A DNA stretch of 64,000 nt. It comes from Cellulomonas sp. P24 (GTDB lineage Bacteria; Actinomycetota; Actinomycetes; Actinomycetales; Cellulomonadaceae). Position numbers and translations under genes: made by a program. Location of the stretch: positions 4,154,001 through 4,218,000 of the forward strand of contig NZ_JAJDFX010000002.1 of the NCBI RefSeq assembly GCF_024704385.1, written 5' to 3'. The notes beneath the pieces were generated by a model. That model was not told the DNA's origin and searched no databases. It saw nothing but the letters and a program-made list of their open reading frames with translations. Every line of letters starts with the position of its first letter. Within the stretch, counting starts at the first letter, position 1. Below are positions 27,687-38,524 of the stretch, one piece after another.

Positions 27687-29572
27687 CCTCGTGGAGGAAG
27701 TCGCCGCGGGCCGCGAGCCCTCGTGGGTTGTTCATGTCCCGGCTCGGCCGTCCTGCGGGAGCTGACGACGGCGTGGCACTGGTCGTGGTGGTCGGTTCGA
27801 TGCTCGTGCTGGCGATGCTGGCGATGACGGCGCTCGCCTACACGTTGAGCAGCCAGAAGTTCGCCCGACACGACCAGGACTACCTTGCGGCGATGACCGC
27901 AGCGCAGTCCGGTGTCGAGGACGTGATCAGCCGGCTCAATCGCGACGACACCTTCGGCACCGTCCTCGACTGCAGCGACACAGCCTGGAAAGGCCCGACC
28001 ACAGAGACGAACACGTGCGGATGGACCACGAGTACCGCTCCAGGCTGGCTTCCGGTCAAGCCGGGGGAGACGGATCCCGCGGCGGCATGGTTCCACTACT
28101 CGATCGATGCGTCGACGGCCGGGACGCAAGGAACGATCACGGTGACCTCGACCGGACGGGTGAACGGGGTCTACCGCACCGTGCAGACGGCGGTCGGCAA
28201 GGGGGGCTCGACGGACTACGTCTACTACACCAACTTCGAAGATGCCGACCCGTCGAACGTCCAGGCGTACCCGCCGGACGGGGCGACCACGGCGGTGTGC
28301 GGAGGGGGTACCTCTCCCGCCCCGAAGTACTGGTACCAGGGGCGGAGCGGCTGCCAAGAGATCACCTTCATCTCGGGTGATGAGCTCGATGGCGCAGTGT
28401 TCACGAACGACTCGATCCTGAGTAGCGGGGCGAGCTTCCTCAAGGGGGTCGAGTCGGCCAACCCGGGCTGCTCGAGCGTCAATCCAGCAGACCCCACGAC
28501 GTGGAACAGCTGCTTGCGGCCTGGGAGCACGGCGAACTTCAACGGGATCGCGCCGAAGCTCGCGGACCCCAAGTACCTCGACGACAACTCGGCTGCTTTC
28601 GCCACGAACCCCGGGTGCCACTACTACGGATCGACGCGCGTCATCTTCTCGTCGAACGGCAAGATGACGGTCTGGAACAAGACGTCGAACAACGATGGCA
28701 GGCTGCCGACGTCGATCGCGCCGCCCGGGGGGACGGCGCCGAACTGCGGGACCAGCCTCAGCGACCTCGACAACGGTGTCACACTCGACGTGCCGGACAA
28801 CATGGTGATCTACGTGGCACCGTCGACCGTGTCCAAGCGCCAGTGCTTCGGCGGGGAGATCGGCGGGCCGAGCGGTCGCGAGCTCCCTCTCGGGGACTAC
28901 TCGTCTGCCGACCTCACTCCGACGAGCGGCACGAAGTACACCTTCGACACGAACATGACCGAGGTGGACAAGTTCTGTGGCGAGGGCAACCTCTATGTCG
29001 AAGGGACGCTCAAGGGGCGAGTGACGGTGTCGGCCGCGCAGTCGGTCATCGCCACCGGTGACATCGTGCTTGCCGGCGGGATGAACGGGTCCGACATGCT
29101 CGGCCTCGTCGCCACCAACTCGGTCGAGATCTTCCACCCGCGGCTGGAAGAGCTCACCTACACCTACAGCCACGGCGTCTACCGGTGGATCGTCAGTGCG
29201 GGTGAGTCAGAGGTGTCAGGGTGGCCCACTCGCTACACGGACCCGACGACGGGCACGAAGAACCCGAGCACGGGCATACAGATCGCCGGCTCGATCCAGA
29301 CTCTCCAGCACTCGTTCCTCGTGCAGAAGTACAACGTCGGCGGAGATGCGGGCACCCTCCTGGTCAACGGATCGATCGCGCAGAAGTGGCGTGGCATCGT
29401 CGGCCAAGGCAGCGGGTGGTACCAGAACGGCTACACCAAGCTGTACCGCTACGACACCCGTCTCCAGTACTCGACGCCGCCGTACTTCCCGCGGTGGGCC
29501 AACTCGCAGTGGTCGCTGAGATACAGCGGTGAGATCACGACCCCTGGCGGCGTGCGAAACTCGTCGCCGTGA
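27683..29572 (+). CDS. Large PilX-like pilus-associated protein
   Basis: 629 residues; ATGA overlap with the PilW-like gene. An N-terminal cytoplasmic stretch of about 30 residues precedes a membrane helix GVALVVVVGSMLVLAMLAMT of the PilX_N type (no Glu5). The long extracellular part is Gly/Ser/Asn-rich with several cysteines. A parallel-beta-like region (GEGNLYVEGTLKGRVTVSAA, then DMLGLVATNSVEIFHP) resembles the C-terminal domain of other large actinobacterial PilX proteins. It is much longer than PilX of Gram-negative bacteria (about 160-200 residues). Role inferred from position: minor subunit or surface-exposed tip partner. Confidence 0.7.
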   Translation: MTSWRKSPRAASPRGLFMSRLGRPAGADDGVALVVVVGSMLVLAMLAMTALAYTLSSQKFARHDQDYLAAMTAAQSGVEDVISRLNRDDTFGTVLDCSDTAWKGPTTETNTCGWTTSTAPGWLPVKPGETDPAAAWFHYSIDASTAGTQGTITVTSTGRVNGVYRTVQTAVGKGGSTDYVYYTNFEDADPSNVQAYPPDGATTAVCGGGTSPAPKYWYQGRSGCQEITFISGDELDGAVFTNDSILSSGASFLKGVESANPGCSSVNPADPTTWNSCLRPGSTANFNGIAPKLADPKYLDDNSAAFATNPGCHYYGSTRVIFSSNGKMTVWNKTSNNDGRLPTSIAPPGGTAPNCGTSLSDLDNGVTLDVPDNMVIYVAPSTVSKRQCFGGEIGGPSGRELPLGDYSSADLTPTSGTKYTFDTNMTEVDKFCGEGNLYVEGTLKGRVTVSAAQSVIATGDIVLAGGMNGSDMLGLVATNSVEIFHPRLEELTYTYSHGVYRWIVSAGESEVSGWPTRYTDPTTGTKNPSTGIQIAGSIQTLQHSFLVQKYNVGGDAGTLLVNGSIAQKWRGIVGQGSGWYQNGYTKLYRYDTRLQYSTPPYFPRWANSQWSLRYSGEITTPGGVRNSSP

Positions 29573-30360
29573 CCTGGTACCTCCTGTCCGTTGCGGGGGC
29601 TTTCGGCCTCGTCATCGGATCCTTCGTCAACGTGGTCGTCTGGCGGGTGCCACGGGGCGAGTCGGTGGTGCGACCGCCGAGCGCGTGCCCGGTGTGCCAC
29701 GCGTCGATCCGCGCGTGGGACAACGTGCCCGTGGTGTCGTGGGTGCTGCTGCGGGGCAGGTGCCGAGACTGCGGCACGCGGATCTCGCGGAGGTACCCGC
29801 TTGTCGAGGCGACCACAGGCGTGCTGTTCGTCCTGGTCGCGATTCGGTTCCTGGATGCGGGTGATCTGGCGTGGGCTGCTCCGGCTTACCTCTACCTTGC
29901 AGCAGTTGCCGTCGCCCTGGCGTTGATCGACATCGACACGCATCGACTCCCCAACGCGATCGTGCTGCCCTCGATCCCGGTGATGCTGCTGCTGCTCGGT
30001 GCCGCATCCGCAGTCACGGGAGACTGGTCCCGGCTCGGCACGTCGGTCCTCGGTGGCGTCGTGCTGTTCGCGCTCTATGCGGCCATGGTCGTGGCATATC
30101 CGCGAGGGATGGGCCTCGGTGACGTCAAGCTTGCCGCCGTGATCGGAGTGGCGCTCGGTTGGCTCGGATGGGGTCCGTTGGCGGTCGGAGCATTTGCGGC
30201 CTTCCTGCTCGGAGGCGGCTTCTCGGTCACCCTCCTCGCGCTTCGGCGCGCGAACCGCAAGACCGCGCTCCCATTCGGGCCGTGGATGCTGGCCGGCGCC
30301 GGGGTCGGCATCGCCGCGGGTGCGCCACTCTGGTCCGCGTATCTCGGCCTGTTCGCCTGA
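29569..30360 (+). CDS. pilD: Prepilin peptidase/N-methyltransferase PilD
   Basis: 263 residues; GTGA overlap with the PilX-like gene. The N-terminal methyltransferase domain has VIGSFVNVVVWRVPRGES and the zinc tetracysteine set CPVCHAS and CRDCGTR. The aspartic protease residues are in LALIDIDTHRLPN and MGLGDVKLAA (GD motif). Seven or eight membrane helices are evident. It cleaves and N-methylates the prepilins encoded upstream; all pilin leaders here end in Gly as it requires. Confidence 0.95.
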   Translation: MTWYLLSVAGAFGLVIGSFVNVVVWRVPRGESVVRPPSACPVCHASIRAWDNVPVVSWVLLRGRCRDCGTRISRRYPLVEATTGVLFVLVAIRFLDAGDLAWAAPAYLYLAAVAVALALIDIDTHRLPNAIVLPSIPVMLLLLGAASAVTGDWSRLGTSVLGGVVLFALYAAMVVAYPRGMGLGDVKLAAVIGVALGWLGWGPLAVGAFAAFLLGGGFSVTLLALRRANRKTALPFGPWMLAGAGVGIAAGAPLWSAYLGLFA

Positions 30361-30385
30361 CCGCTCGGCGTTCCCACGAGACTTC

Positions 30386-30413
30386 TCAAGTGTCGTGGCC
30401 TGTCACCCGATAG
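30386..30413 (+). promoter_or_regulatory. Sigma-28-like promoter motif upstream of pilM
   Basis: TCAAGT-N15-CCGATAG, 41 bp before the pilM GTG, in the 93-bp gap after pilD. It would drive pilM-pilN-pilO. Confidence 0.6.
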
Positions 30414-30453
30414 AGGTCACGGGAGAGTTTCGTAGGAGCCGAGAGGGGTTCAC

Positions 30454-31512
30454 GTGTCCAAGACCCGGGTCATCGGTCTCGACATCGGTACGACGCACGT
30501 GCGTGCGGCCGAGGTCGAGTTCGGAAGCGGAGGTCCGGCCGGGAAGGGCGTGCCGGAGCTCGTGCGGTTCGGTCAGATCCCGCTCCCGAGCGGGGCTGTC
30601 CGCGACGGTGAGGTCGCTGAACCGCAGACGGTCGCGTCAGCGTTGCGGCAGCTCTGGGCGCAGAACAAGTTCGGCTCGAAGGATGTGATCATCGGCGTCG
30701 GCAACCAACGGGTGCTCGTCCGAGATCTGGATCTCCCGGCGATGCCGCTGCCGGAGCTGCGCACCTCGCTCGCGTTCCAGGTCCAGGACCTGATCCCGGT
30801 CGCCGTCGATGACGCACTGCTGGACTACTACCCGTCGAGCACGGCAGACGGTCCGCACGGCCCCGTGTACCGCGGGCTCCTGGTGGCAGCGACCAAGGAG
30901 ACGGTCAAGGCCAACACGGCGGCGGTCGAGCTCGCCGGGCTCCGACCCATGATGGTCGATCTCAACGCCTTCGCCCTGGCCCGCGTGCAGGCACGTGGCG
31001 ATCTCTCGGAGGGCACGATCGCTCTCGTCGACATCGGCGCTCGGGTGACGAACGTCGTGATCGTCGCGTCCGGACGTCCACGGTTCGTACGCATCCTTCC
31101 GTCCGGCGGGCAGGACGTGACCGACGCGGTGGCGCACGCGTTGAACATCCCGATCGAGCAGGCTGAGGGGCTCAAGCGCGAGATCGGCGTCGGGTACGCC
31201 GTCGTACCCGAGCTCGAGCCTGCCAAGGAGGCCATCAACGACGTGACGGGATCGCTCATCGAGGCGATCCGCAACACGCTCGTGTACTACGCCAGCAGCA
31301 ACCCGGGCGGTGCGGTGACGCAGGTCTACATCTCCGGTGGTGGGACGTTCCTCCCGGGCCTCGGGCAGTTCCTCTCGAGCGCCAGCCGCGTGCCTGTCGC
31401 TCTCGGCCAGCCGTTGTCCACATTGCGTGTCGCCAGCAGCGCCGCAGGCCTCAGCGAGGTCCAGTCGGTCCTCGCGGTGTCCGTCGGCCTCGCGTTTGGA
31501 GTCGCAGCATGA
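30454..31512 (+). CDS. pilM: Type IV pilus assembly ATPase-like protein PilM
   Basis: 352 residues with an actin/FtsA-like fold. The first phosphate loop is VIGLDIGTTHVRAAEVE; later motifs are ALVDIGARVTNVVIV and VYISGGGTFLPGLGQFL (adenosine motif). PilM is a cytoplasmic ring protein that binds the N-terminal tail of PilN and links it to PilB/PilC. The GTG start is preceded by GAGAGGGG. Confidence 0.92.
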   Translation: MSKTRVIGLDIGTTHVRAAEVEFGSGGPAGKGVPELVRFGQIPLPSGAVRDGEVAEPQTVASALRQLWAQNKFGSKDVIIGVGNQRVLVRDLDLPAMPLPELRTSLAFQVQDLIPVAVDDALLDYYPSSTADGPHGPVYRGLLVAATKETVKANTAAVELAGLRPMMVDLNAFALARVQARGDLSEGTIALVDIGARVTNVVIVASGRPRFVRILPSGGQDVTDAVAHALNIPIEQAEGLKREIGVGYAVVPELEPAKEAINDVTGSLIEAIRNTLVYYASSNPGGAVTQVYISGGGTFLPGLGQFLSSASRVPVALGQPLSTLRVASSAAGLSEVQSVLAVSVGLAFGVAA

Positions 31513-32201
31513 CCGTCACGAACAGCGCACCCGCCGGTCCGGCGCTCGCGTTCACTCCGACAGGGTTGTGGCCGCAGGTCGACCTCATGCCGCCGGAGGT
31601 CCGGGCCGGTCGACGACTCAAGCACGTCAAGCGGATCCTTGCGCTCGTCCTGCTCGGCGTCGTCGCGGTGAGTGCGGTTGGCTACGCCGGTGCGCTCGTC
31701 GCGGCGAACTCGGCCGCGGCAGACCTCGAGAGCGTCCAGCAGGAGACTGCTCGGTTGACCGCTGAGCAAGCGAAGTACGCCGAGGTTCCGAAGGTCCTGG
31801 GGGACATCTCCCAGGTCGAGACCGCGCGACGCCTCGGCACCTCGACGGAGATTCTCTGGACGCCCTACGTGAACGCGCTCCGGGCTGTGACGCCCGCGGG
31901 AGTGAGCATCGACAACTTGGTCGCTGTGGGGTCCGACCCGCTGCGTCAGGCTCCGGCAGCGGCGAACGCGCTGGCGGGACCGAGCATCGGGTCCATCCAG
32001 TTCACCGCCAAGTCGCTGACCATGATCGACACCTCGGACTGGCTCGACGCGCTCGATGGTGTCCCCGGGCTCGGTGACGCATGGTTCTCGACAGAGACGA
32101 TCAGTGACGCCGGCGGCGTCACGTTCTACCAGGTGAGCGCGACCGTACAGATCACCACGACAGCGCTCGCCAACCGCTTCGCTTCGACGGAGGGCAACTG
32201 A
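31509..32201 (+). CDS. pilN: Type IV pilus alignment protein PilN
   Basis: 230 residues; ATGA overlap with pilM. The cytoplasmic N-terminus contains PQVDLMPPEVRAGRRLKHVK; the NLLP-like motif that binds PilM is here DLMPPEV. One helix (ILALVLLGVVAVSAVGYAGA) is followed by a coiled coil and a ferredoxin-like domain with TSTEILWTPYVNALRAVTPA and GVSIDNL. Confidence 0.88.
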   Translation: MTVTNSAPAGPALAFTPTGLWPQVDLMPPEVRAGRRLKHVKRILALVLLGVVAVSAVGYAGALVAANSAAADLESVQQETARLTAEQAKYAEVPKVLGDISQVETARRLGTSTEILWTPYVNALRAVTPAGVSIDNLVAVGSDPLRQAPAAANALAGPSIGSIQFTAKSLTMIDTSDWLDALDGVPGLGDAWFSTETISDAGGVTFYQVSATVQITTTALANRFASTEGN

Positions 32202-32989
32202 TGGGCACCACCCGGTCGACCCCCTGGATCGTCGCCGCGGCCTTTGGATCGCTGGTGATCCTCGCGCTCACCTGGCTCCTGGCGATCTCCCCTGAGCTGG
32301 CCGCGGCGGACGACTCGCGGAGTCAGGCGACGGCGCAGCAGTCCCAGAACGTGATCTTGAAGGCGAAGATCGTGAAGCTCGCGGATCAGTTCACCCACCT
32401 CGACGAGTACAAGGCGACCCTCGCGACACTCCGTGAGCAGATACCGGAGAAGATCGACCTCACCGCGGTCAACCGGGGTCTGTCGACGCTCGCCGCGACA
32501 TCGGGTGTGACGATCTTCTCGGTGACCACGACGACGCCTACAGGCTTCGCACCCGTGCAGGGCGCGGCGGCACCGACGGCTGCGCCGGCCACGGACTCGG
32601 CGGGCAGCGCGGCCAGCGGCGCTTCGGGGTCGTCTACCGCGACCTCGGCGACCCAGGCATCGGCCGTGCCGAAGGGCTTCTACGCAGTGCCGTTGACGAT
32701 CACGCTGGGCGGTACCTACGACCAGACAACGGCCTTCCTCTCGTCCTTCCAGACCGGCTCAGGACGGATCTTCCTCGCCACGGGAATCACGGCGACGTCC
32801 CAGCAGGCGGCCGGAGCGTCGAGTGGGCGCCCCGCCGTCGCCGCCGGTGATCTCTCGCTGACGATCACGGGATACGCCTATGTGCTCCTGGGTCCGACCG
32901 CGACGACCGCAACCCCGGCACCGTCGACCACCGCACCGACGCTCCCTGCGCCGTCGGGCCAGAAGAACCCGTTCCAGTCGGTCTCCTGA
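32201..32989 (+). CDS. pilO: Type IV pilus alignment protein PilO
   Basis: 262 residues; TGATG overlap with pilN. A single N-terminal helix (ILALTWLLAISPELAAADD), a coiled coil (QQSQNVILKAKIVKLADQF), then a ferredoxin-like domain interrupted by a Ser/Ala/Thr-rich linker of about 40 residues and ending in a Pro/Thr-rich tail. PilM-PilN-PilO form the alignment complex; no pilP or secretin pilQ follows, as expected for a single-membrane bacterium. Confidence 0.85.
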   Translation: MGTTRSTPWIVAAAFGSLVILALTWLLAISPELAAADDSRSQATAQQSQNVILKAKIVKLADQFTHLDEYKATLATLREQIPEKIDLTAVNRGLSTLAATSGVTIFSVTTTTPTGFAPVQGAAAPTAAPATDSAGSAASGASGSSTATSATQASAVPKGFYAVPLTITLGGTYDQTTAFLSSFQTGSGRIFLATGITATSQQAAGASSGRPAVAAGDLSLTITGYAYVLLGPTATTATPAPSTTAPTLPAPSGQKNPFQSVS

Positions 32990-33033
32990 TCTGACGAGCT
33001 GCGTGAGTGTTGGCGAGCACCTGCCTCTCAGTG

Positions 33034-33068
33034 GCTGCCGCCCCACCTCGTGCAGGTGGGGCGGCAGC
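33034..33068 (+). terminator. Terminator closing the T4P locus
   Basis: Perfect 15-bp stem (33034-33048 with 33054-33068), 5-nt loop, between pilO and aroC. Confidence 0.75.
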
Positions 33069-33127
33069 ATCGTTCCACGGACCGGTCGGGCCGAAGAACC
33101 CGTGGGCGAGCGTGGGAGGATCACGCC

Positions 33128-34318
33128 ATGCTGCGTTGGTTGACATCCGGTGAGTCGCACGGTGAGGCGTTGGTCGGGATCCTCGAGGGTCTGCCGGCCG
33201 GGGTCGAGGTCGGGACTGCGGATGTCCGCGCCGCCCTGGCGCGTCGCAGGCTCGGGTACGGGCGCGGGGCGCGGATGGCGTTCGAGCAGGACGAGGTGCG
33301 GATCCTCGGCGGTGTGCGCCTCGGCGTGAGCCAGGGTGGACCTGTCGCGATCGAGATCGGCAACACCGAGTGGCCCAAGTGGGTCGACGTGATGTCCGCC
33401 GACCCCGTGGACGACCCGGAGAAGCTCAACCGCGCTCGCAACGCGCCGTTGACGCGCCCGCGGCCCGGGCACGCGGATCTCGTCGGGATGCGCAAGTACG
33501 CGTTCGACGACGCCCGTCCGGTGCTCGAGCGTGCCTCGGCGCGGGAGACGGCGACCCGTGTCGCTCTCGGTACGGTCGCCGCGCGCTTCCTCGCGCAGGC
33601 CGCCGGCATCCGCCTCGTCTCGCACGTGGTGGCGATCGGGCCGGTTGCGGTTCCTGATGACGCGGGGCTCCCGACGCCCGACGACGTGGCGGCGCTCGAC
33701 GCCGACCCGGTTCGGTGCCACCACCCCGAGAGCTCCGCGGCCATGGTCGAGGAGATCGACGACTGCCATCGGGCCGGCGACACGCTCGGGGGAGTCGTCG
33801 AGGTCCTCGCCTACGGGTTGCCGTCCGGTCTCGGCTCCTACGTCCACGCGGATCGCAGGCTCGACGCCCGGCTCGCCGGTGCGCTCATGGGCATCCAGGC
33901 GATCAAGGGCGTCGAGGTCGGAGACGGGTTCCGGACCGCGACCCGTCGCGGCTCGCAGGCGCACGACGAGATGGAACGCAACGCCGACGGTGTCATCACG
34001 CGCCGCAGCAACCGTGCCGGTGGCCTCGAGGGCGGCATGACCAACGGCGAGACCCTTCGGGTGCGCGCGGCCATGAAGCCGATCTCGACGGTGCCCCGGG
34101 CGCTCGCCACCGTCGACACCGCGACCGGCGAGCCGGCGCAGGCCCAGCACCAACGCTCGGACGTCTGCGCTGTCCCTCCGGCGGCCGTCGTCGCCGAGGC
34201 GATGGTGGCGCTCGTGCTCGCCGATGCGCTGATCGAGAAGGTCGGCGGCGACTCGGTGAGCGAGGTTCGACGGAACCTCGCCGGCTACGTCGCGGCGATC
34301 CCGGAGCTGCAGCGCTGA
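33128..34318 (+). CDS. aroC: Chorismate synthase
   Basis: 396 residues from the ATG that begins [18 protein letters not shown], the family start (the GESHG motif). Other signatures are [41 protein letters not shown] and [16 protein letters not shown]. It makes chorismate from EPSP using reduced FMN. First of the aroC-aroK-aroB-aroQ cluster. Confidence 0.96.
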   Translation: MLRWLTSGESHGEALVGILEGLPAGVEVGTADVRAALARRRLGYGRGARMAFEQDEVRILGGVRLGVSQGGPVAIEIGNTEWPKWVDVMSADPVDDPEKLNRARNAPLTRPRPGHADLVGMRKYAFDDARPVLERASARETATRVALGTVAARFLAQAAGIRLVSHVVAIGPVAVPDDAGLPTPDDVAALDADPVRCHHPESSAAMVEEIDDCHRAGDTLGGVVEVLAYGLPSGLGSYVHADRRLDARLAGALMGIQAIKGVEVGDGFRTATRRGSQAHDEMERNADGVITRRSNRAGGLEGGMTNGETLRVRAAMKPISTVPRALATVDTATGEPAQAQHQRSDVCAVPPAAVVAEAMVALVLADALIEKVGGDSVSEVRRNLAGYVAAIPELQR

Positions 34319-34381
34319 TGTCGGTGCGGTCGTGGCGTGCGCCGGTCCTGGACCGGCGGGCGGGCGATCGGTCCGGGCGGG

Positions 34382-34387
34382 TACGGT
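34382..34387 (+). promoter_or_regulatory. Leaderless-type -10 box of aroK
   Basis: TACGGT followed by 6 bp and the aroK GTG at 34394, suggesting a leaderless start inside the aro cluster. A GCCGGTC-CTG-GACCGGC hairpin (34341-34357) lies just upstream. Confidence 0.4.
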
Positions 34388-34393
34388 TCGGCT

Positions 34394-36154
<1,761 letters not shown>

Positions 36155-36167
36155 AAGGCGCGGCCGC

Positions 36168-36173
36168 TAGGCT
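36168..36173 (+). promoter_or_regulatory. Leaderless-type -10 box of aroQ
   Basis: TAGGCT followed by 6 bp and the aroQ ATG at 36180; no ribosome-binding site precedes the ATG. Confidence 0.5.
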
Positions 36174-36179
36174 CGTGGC

Positions 36180-36620
36180 ATGACGCGCGTGCTCGTTCTC
36201 AACGGCCCCAACCTTGGTCGCCTCGGCTCCCGTGAACCCGAGGTCTACGGGTCGGCGTCGTACGCGGACCTTGTCGACGCCGGGGCGCGATGGGGCGCAG
36301 AGCTGGGGCTCGAGGTCGAGGTTCGGCAGACGGACGATGAGTCCGTGCTGGTCTCGTGGCTTCACGAGGCGGTGGACGCACGGGTGCACGTGGTGCTCAA
36401 TCCGGCGGCGTTCACCCACTACTCCTATGCGCTGCGGGATGCCGCCGCTCAGGTGACGTCCGGCGGACTGACGCTCGTCGAGGTTCATCTGTCCAACCCG
36501 TACGCGCGTGAGGCGTTCCGGCGCACCTCGGTCATCGGTGCCGTCGCCACCGGGACCATCGCCGGGTTCGGGTTCGAGTCCTACGAGCTGGCTCTCCGCG
36601 CGGTGGCGTCACGTCGCTAG
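36180..36620 (+). CDS. aroQ: Type II 3-dehydroquinate dehydratase
   Basis: 146 residues. [20 protein letters not shown] contains the catalytic Arg and Tyr loop; [15 protein letters not shown] and [14 protein letters not shown] (catalytic His) complete the type II signature. Forms a dodecamer in the family and converts 3-dehydroquinate to 3-dehydroshikimate by the anti-elimination route. Confidence 0.95.
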   Translation: MTRVLVLNGPNLGRLGSREPEVYGSASYADLVDAGARWGAELGLEVEVRQTDDESVLVSWLHEAVDARVHVVLNPAAFTHYSYALRDAAAQVTSGGLTLVEVHLSNPYAREAFRRTSVIGAVATGTIAGFGFESYELALRAVASRR

Positions 36621-36668
36621 GTGGACGGACCCGTTGCGTTGTTGACGCGGTCGATGGCCCCTTAGTCG

Positions 36669-36686
36669 ACAAGCCTATGGGCTTGT
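36669..36686 (+). promoter_or_regulatory. SatD operator 1 (ACAAG-N8-CTTGT)
   Basis: 18-bp inverted repeat in the 97-bp gap before the SatD-like gene; the arms here extend to ACAAGCC/GGCTTGT. It covers the probable -35 region (TTGTGT at 36683-36688). Confidence 0.6.
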
Positions 36687-36696
36687 GTGGATGGTT

Positions 36697-36714
36697 ACAA
36701 GAGTCTAGCCTTGT
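36697..36714 (+). promoter_or_regulatory. SatD operator 2 (ACAAG-N8-CTTGT), overlapping the -10
   Basis: Second 18-bp copy of the same inverted repeat, 28 bp centre-to-centre from the first. It overlaps TAGCCT (36706-36711), which is 6 bp before the ATG at 36718, so a bound protein would block a leaderless promoter. Confidence 0.6.
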
Positions 36715-36717
36715 CTT

Positions 36718-37366
36718 ATGTTCGTCCTGACGATCGACCAGCAGGGGAGTCGCGCGCACGGCGACCGCGTCCCTGACCTGCTGTCCACACTCGCCGCACA
36801 CCCGGCCCTCACGCGCCCCGGCCTGGTACGACCGTTCGAACGGACGGTCGGGGACGAGGTCCAGGCAGTGGCCGACTCATCGGGCGTGGTGCTCGAGATC
36901 GTGCTCGACATCCTCCGGTGGGGAGGGTGGAGCATCGGGATCGGCGCCGGTCCTGTCGACCTTCCGCTGCCCACGAGCACGCGGGCGGGAGCGGGACAGG
37001 CCTTCGTCCTGGCGCGTGACGCCGTCGAGGCCGCCAAGAGCCGTCAGCGTACGGTCCCGCTCGTCGTGCGAGGAACGGATCCGGACCGCGCCCGGGACGC
37101 AGAGAGCCTGCTGGTGCTGATCGCGACGCTACGCGGCCGGCGCACCGATGCGGGCTGGGTCGTGGTCGACGAGATGCGCGCGGGGGGGGACATCCGCACG
37201 GCAGGAGGCGCTCGCCGCACGCCTCGGGATCAGCCAGCAGGCGGTGAGCCAGCGGTTGCGGACCGCCCTGTGGTCCGAGGAGCAGGCCGTGCTCCCGCTG
37301 GCGGCACGCCTCCTCGACGAGGCGGACGCCGTCGGACACGATGGACCCGCACACGCGGAGAACTGA
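36718..37366 (+). CDS. SatD-family protein with C-terminal HTH, one-base frameshift
   Basis: The first part (MFVLTIDQQGSRAHGDRVPD, RPFERTVGDEVQAVADSS, GWSIGIGAGPVD) matches the SatD family, whose biochemical role is not established. After the eight-G run 37182-37189, coding moves one frame; removing one G joins VVVDEMRAGG to TSARQEALAARLGISQQAVS, a clear helix-turn-helix. Repaired length about 215 residues. The paired ACAAG-N8-CTTGT sites overlapping its own promoter make autoregulation a natural inference. It is followed 48 bp later by a membrane protein gene. Confidence 0.7.
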
Positions 37367-37414
37367 CGTTCCCCGCTACCTGGGCCGTTGCGCCCCCGAC
37401 GATCGAGGTGCTCG

Positions 37415-37828
37415 ATGACCACGGCCACGACCATCGCCGTCGGCGCGCTGTCGATGCTCGTCAGCATCATGCTCGGGTGGCCAGTCACCCGCGGCATCCT
37501 GCGACTCGCCTCCCGCTCGTCCGATGCCGGCGAGCGTGCTTCCGACACTGCCGATGCCGCGGTCTCCGACGGGCCGGACGGTGCCCGGGCCCGGGCCTCG
37601 CTGCGTGGCGGCGCCTGGATCGGAATCCTCGAGCGCGCCGCGATCACCGGCTCCGTCCTGACGGGGTTCCCGACCGCGATCGCCTTCGTGATCGCTGTCA
37701 AGGGCCTTGGCCGCTATCCCGAGCTCAAGGAGAACCCCGGCGCGTCGGAACGGTTCGTCATCGGGACGCTCGCCTCGATGCTCTGGGCCGCCGCCATCGG
37801 GCTGCTCGGTCGTGCCGTCCTGGGCTGA
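37415..37828 (+). CDS. Small integral membrane protein next to satD
   Basis: 137 residues with three hydrophobic segments (ATTIAVGALSMLVSIMLGW; ITGSVLTGFPTAIAFVIAVK; IGTLASMLWAAAIGLLGRAV) separated by an Ala/Ser/Asp-rich loop. The conserved-looking patch KGLGRYPELKENPGASERFV resembles membrane proteins paired with SatD in other actinobacteria. Function unknown. Likely in one transcript with the SatD-like gene. Confidence 0.6.
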   Translation: MTTATTIAVGALSMLVSIMLGWPVTRGILRLASRSSDAGERASDTADAAVSDGPDGARARASLRGGAWIGILERAAITGSVLTGFPTAIAFVIAVKGLGRYPELKENPGASERFVIGTLASMLWAAAIGLLGRAVLG

Positions 37829-37876
37829 TGTACCGGACGGCGGATCGCGCCGACAGTGCCAGGGGCACCGACGCGG

Positions 37877-37882
37877 TAGGAT
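37877..37882 (+). promoter_or_regulatory. -10-like box of efp
   Basis: TAGGAT, 77 bp before the efp GTG, with a non-coding leader. No clear -35. Confidence 0.35.
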
Positions 37883-37959
37883 CATCGCCGGTCTGTTGAC
37901 CGCCCGGACATCACGGCGGTCGGGACGGACATCCTCACCCTCGACAGGAAGCAGCAATC

Positions 37960-38523
37960 GTGGCGACCACGAACGACCTGAAGAACGGCATCGTGCTGAA
38001 GATCGACGGCCAGCTCTGGACCGTCATCGAGTTCCAGCACGTCAAGCCCGGAAAGGGCGGCGCGTTCGTCCGGACCAAGCTCAAGAGCGTGCTGTCGGGC
38101 AAGGTCGTCGACAAGACGTTCAACGCAGGTCTGAAGGTCGAGACGGCGAACGTCGACAAGCGTGACATGCAGTACCTGTACAAGGACGGCACCGACTTCA
38201 TCTTCATGGACACCTCGACGTTCGACCAGCTCCCGGTGCCCGAGGCGACGGTGGGCGACGCGGCGAACTTCCTGCTCGAGAACCAGAACGCGCTCGTCGC
38301 GACCAACGAGGGCGTGCCGCTGTACGTCGAGCTGCCGCCGTCGGTCGTCCTCGAGATCACGTACACCGAGCCCGGACTCCAGGGTGACCGCTCCACCGGC
38401 GGGACGAAGCCGGCCACCGTCGAGACGGGCTACGAGATCCAGGTGCCGTTGTTCATCGAGGCAGGCACGCGGGTCAAGGTCGACACCCGTGACGGCTCGT
38501 ACCTGGGCCGCGTGAACGACTGA
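37960..38523 (+). CDS. efp: Elongation factor P
   Basis: 187 residues from GTG with AGGAAG upstream. The three-domain EF-P order is visible: N-terminal KOW-like domain with the tip loop [15 protein letters not shown] (the Lys between Gly residues contacts the peptidyl-tRNA), central OB domain, and C-terminal signature [20 protein letters not shown]. Relieves ribosome stalling at polyproline. One base separates it from nusB. Confidence 0.96.
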   Translation: MATTNDLKNGIVLKIDGQLWTVIEFQHVKPGKGGAFVRTKLKSVLSGKVVDKTFNAGLKVETANVDKRDMQYLYKDGTDFIFMDTSTFDQLPVPEATVGDAANFLLENQNALVATNEGVPLYVELPPSVVLEITYTEPGLQGDRSTGGTKPATVETGYEIQVPLFIEAGTRVKVDTRDGSYLGRVND

Positions 38524-38524
38524 C

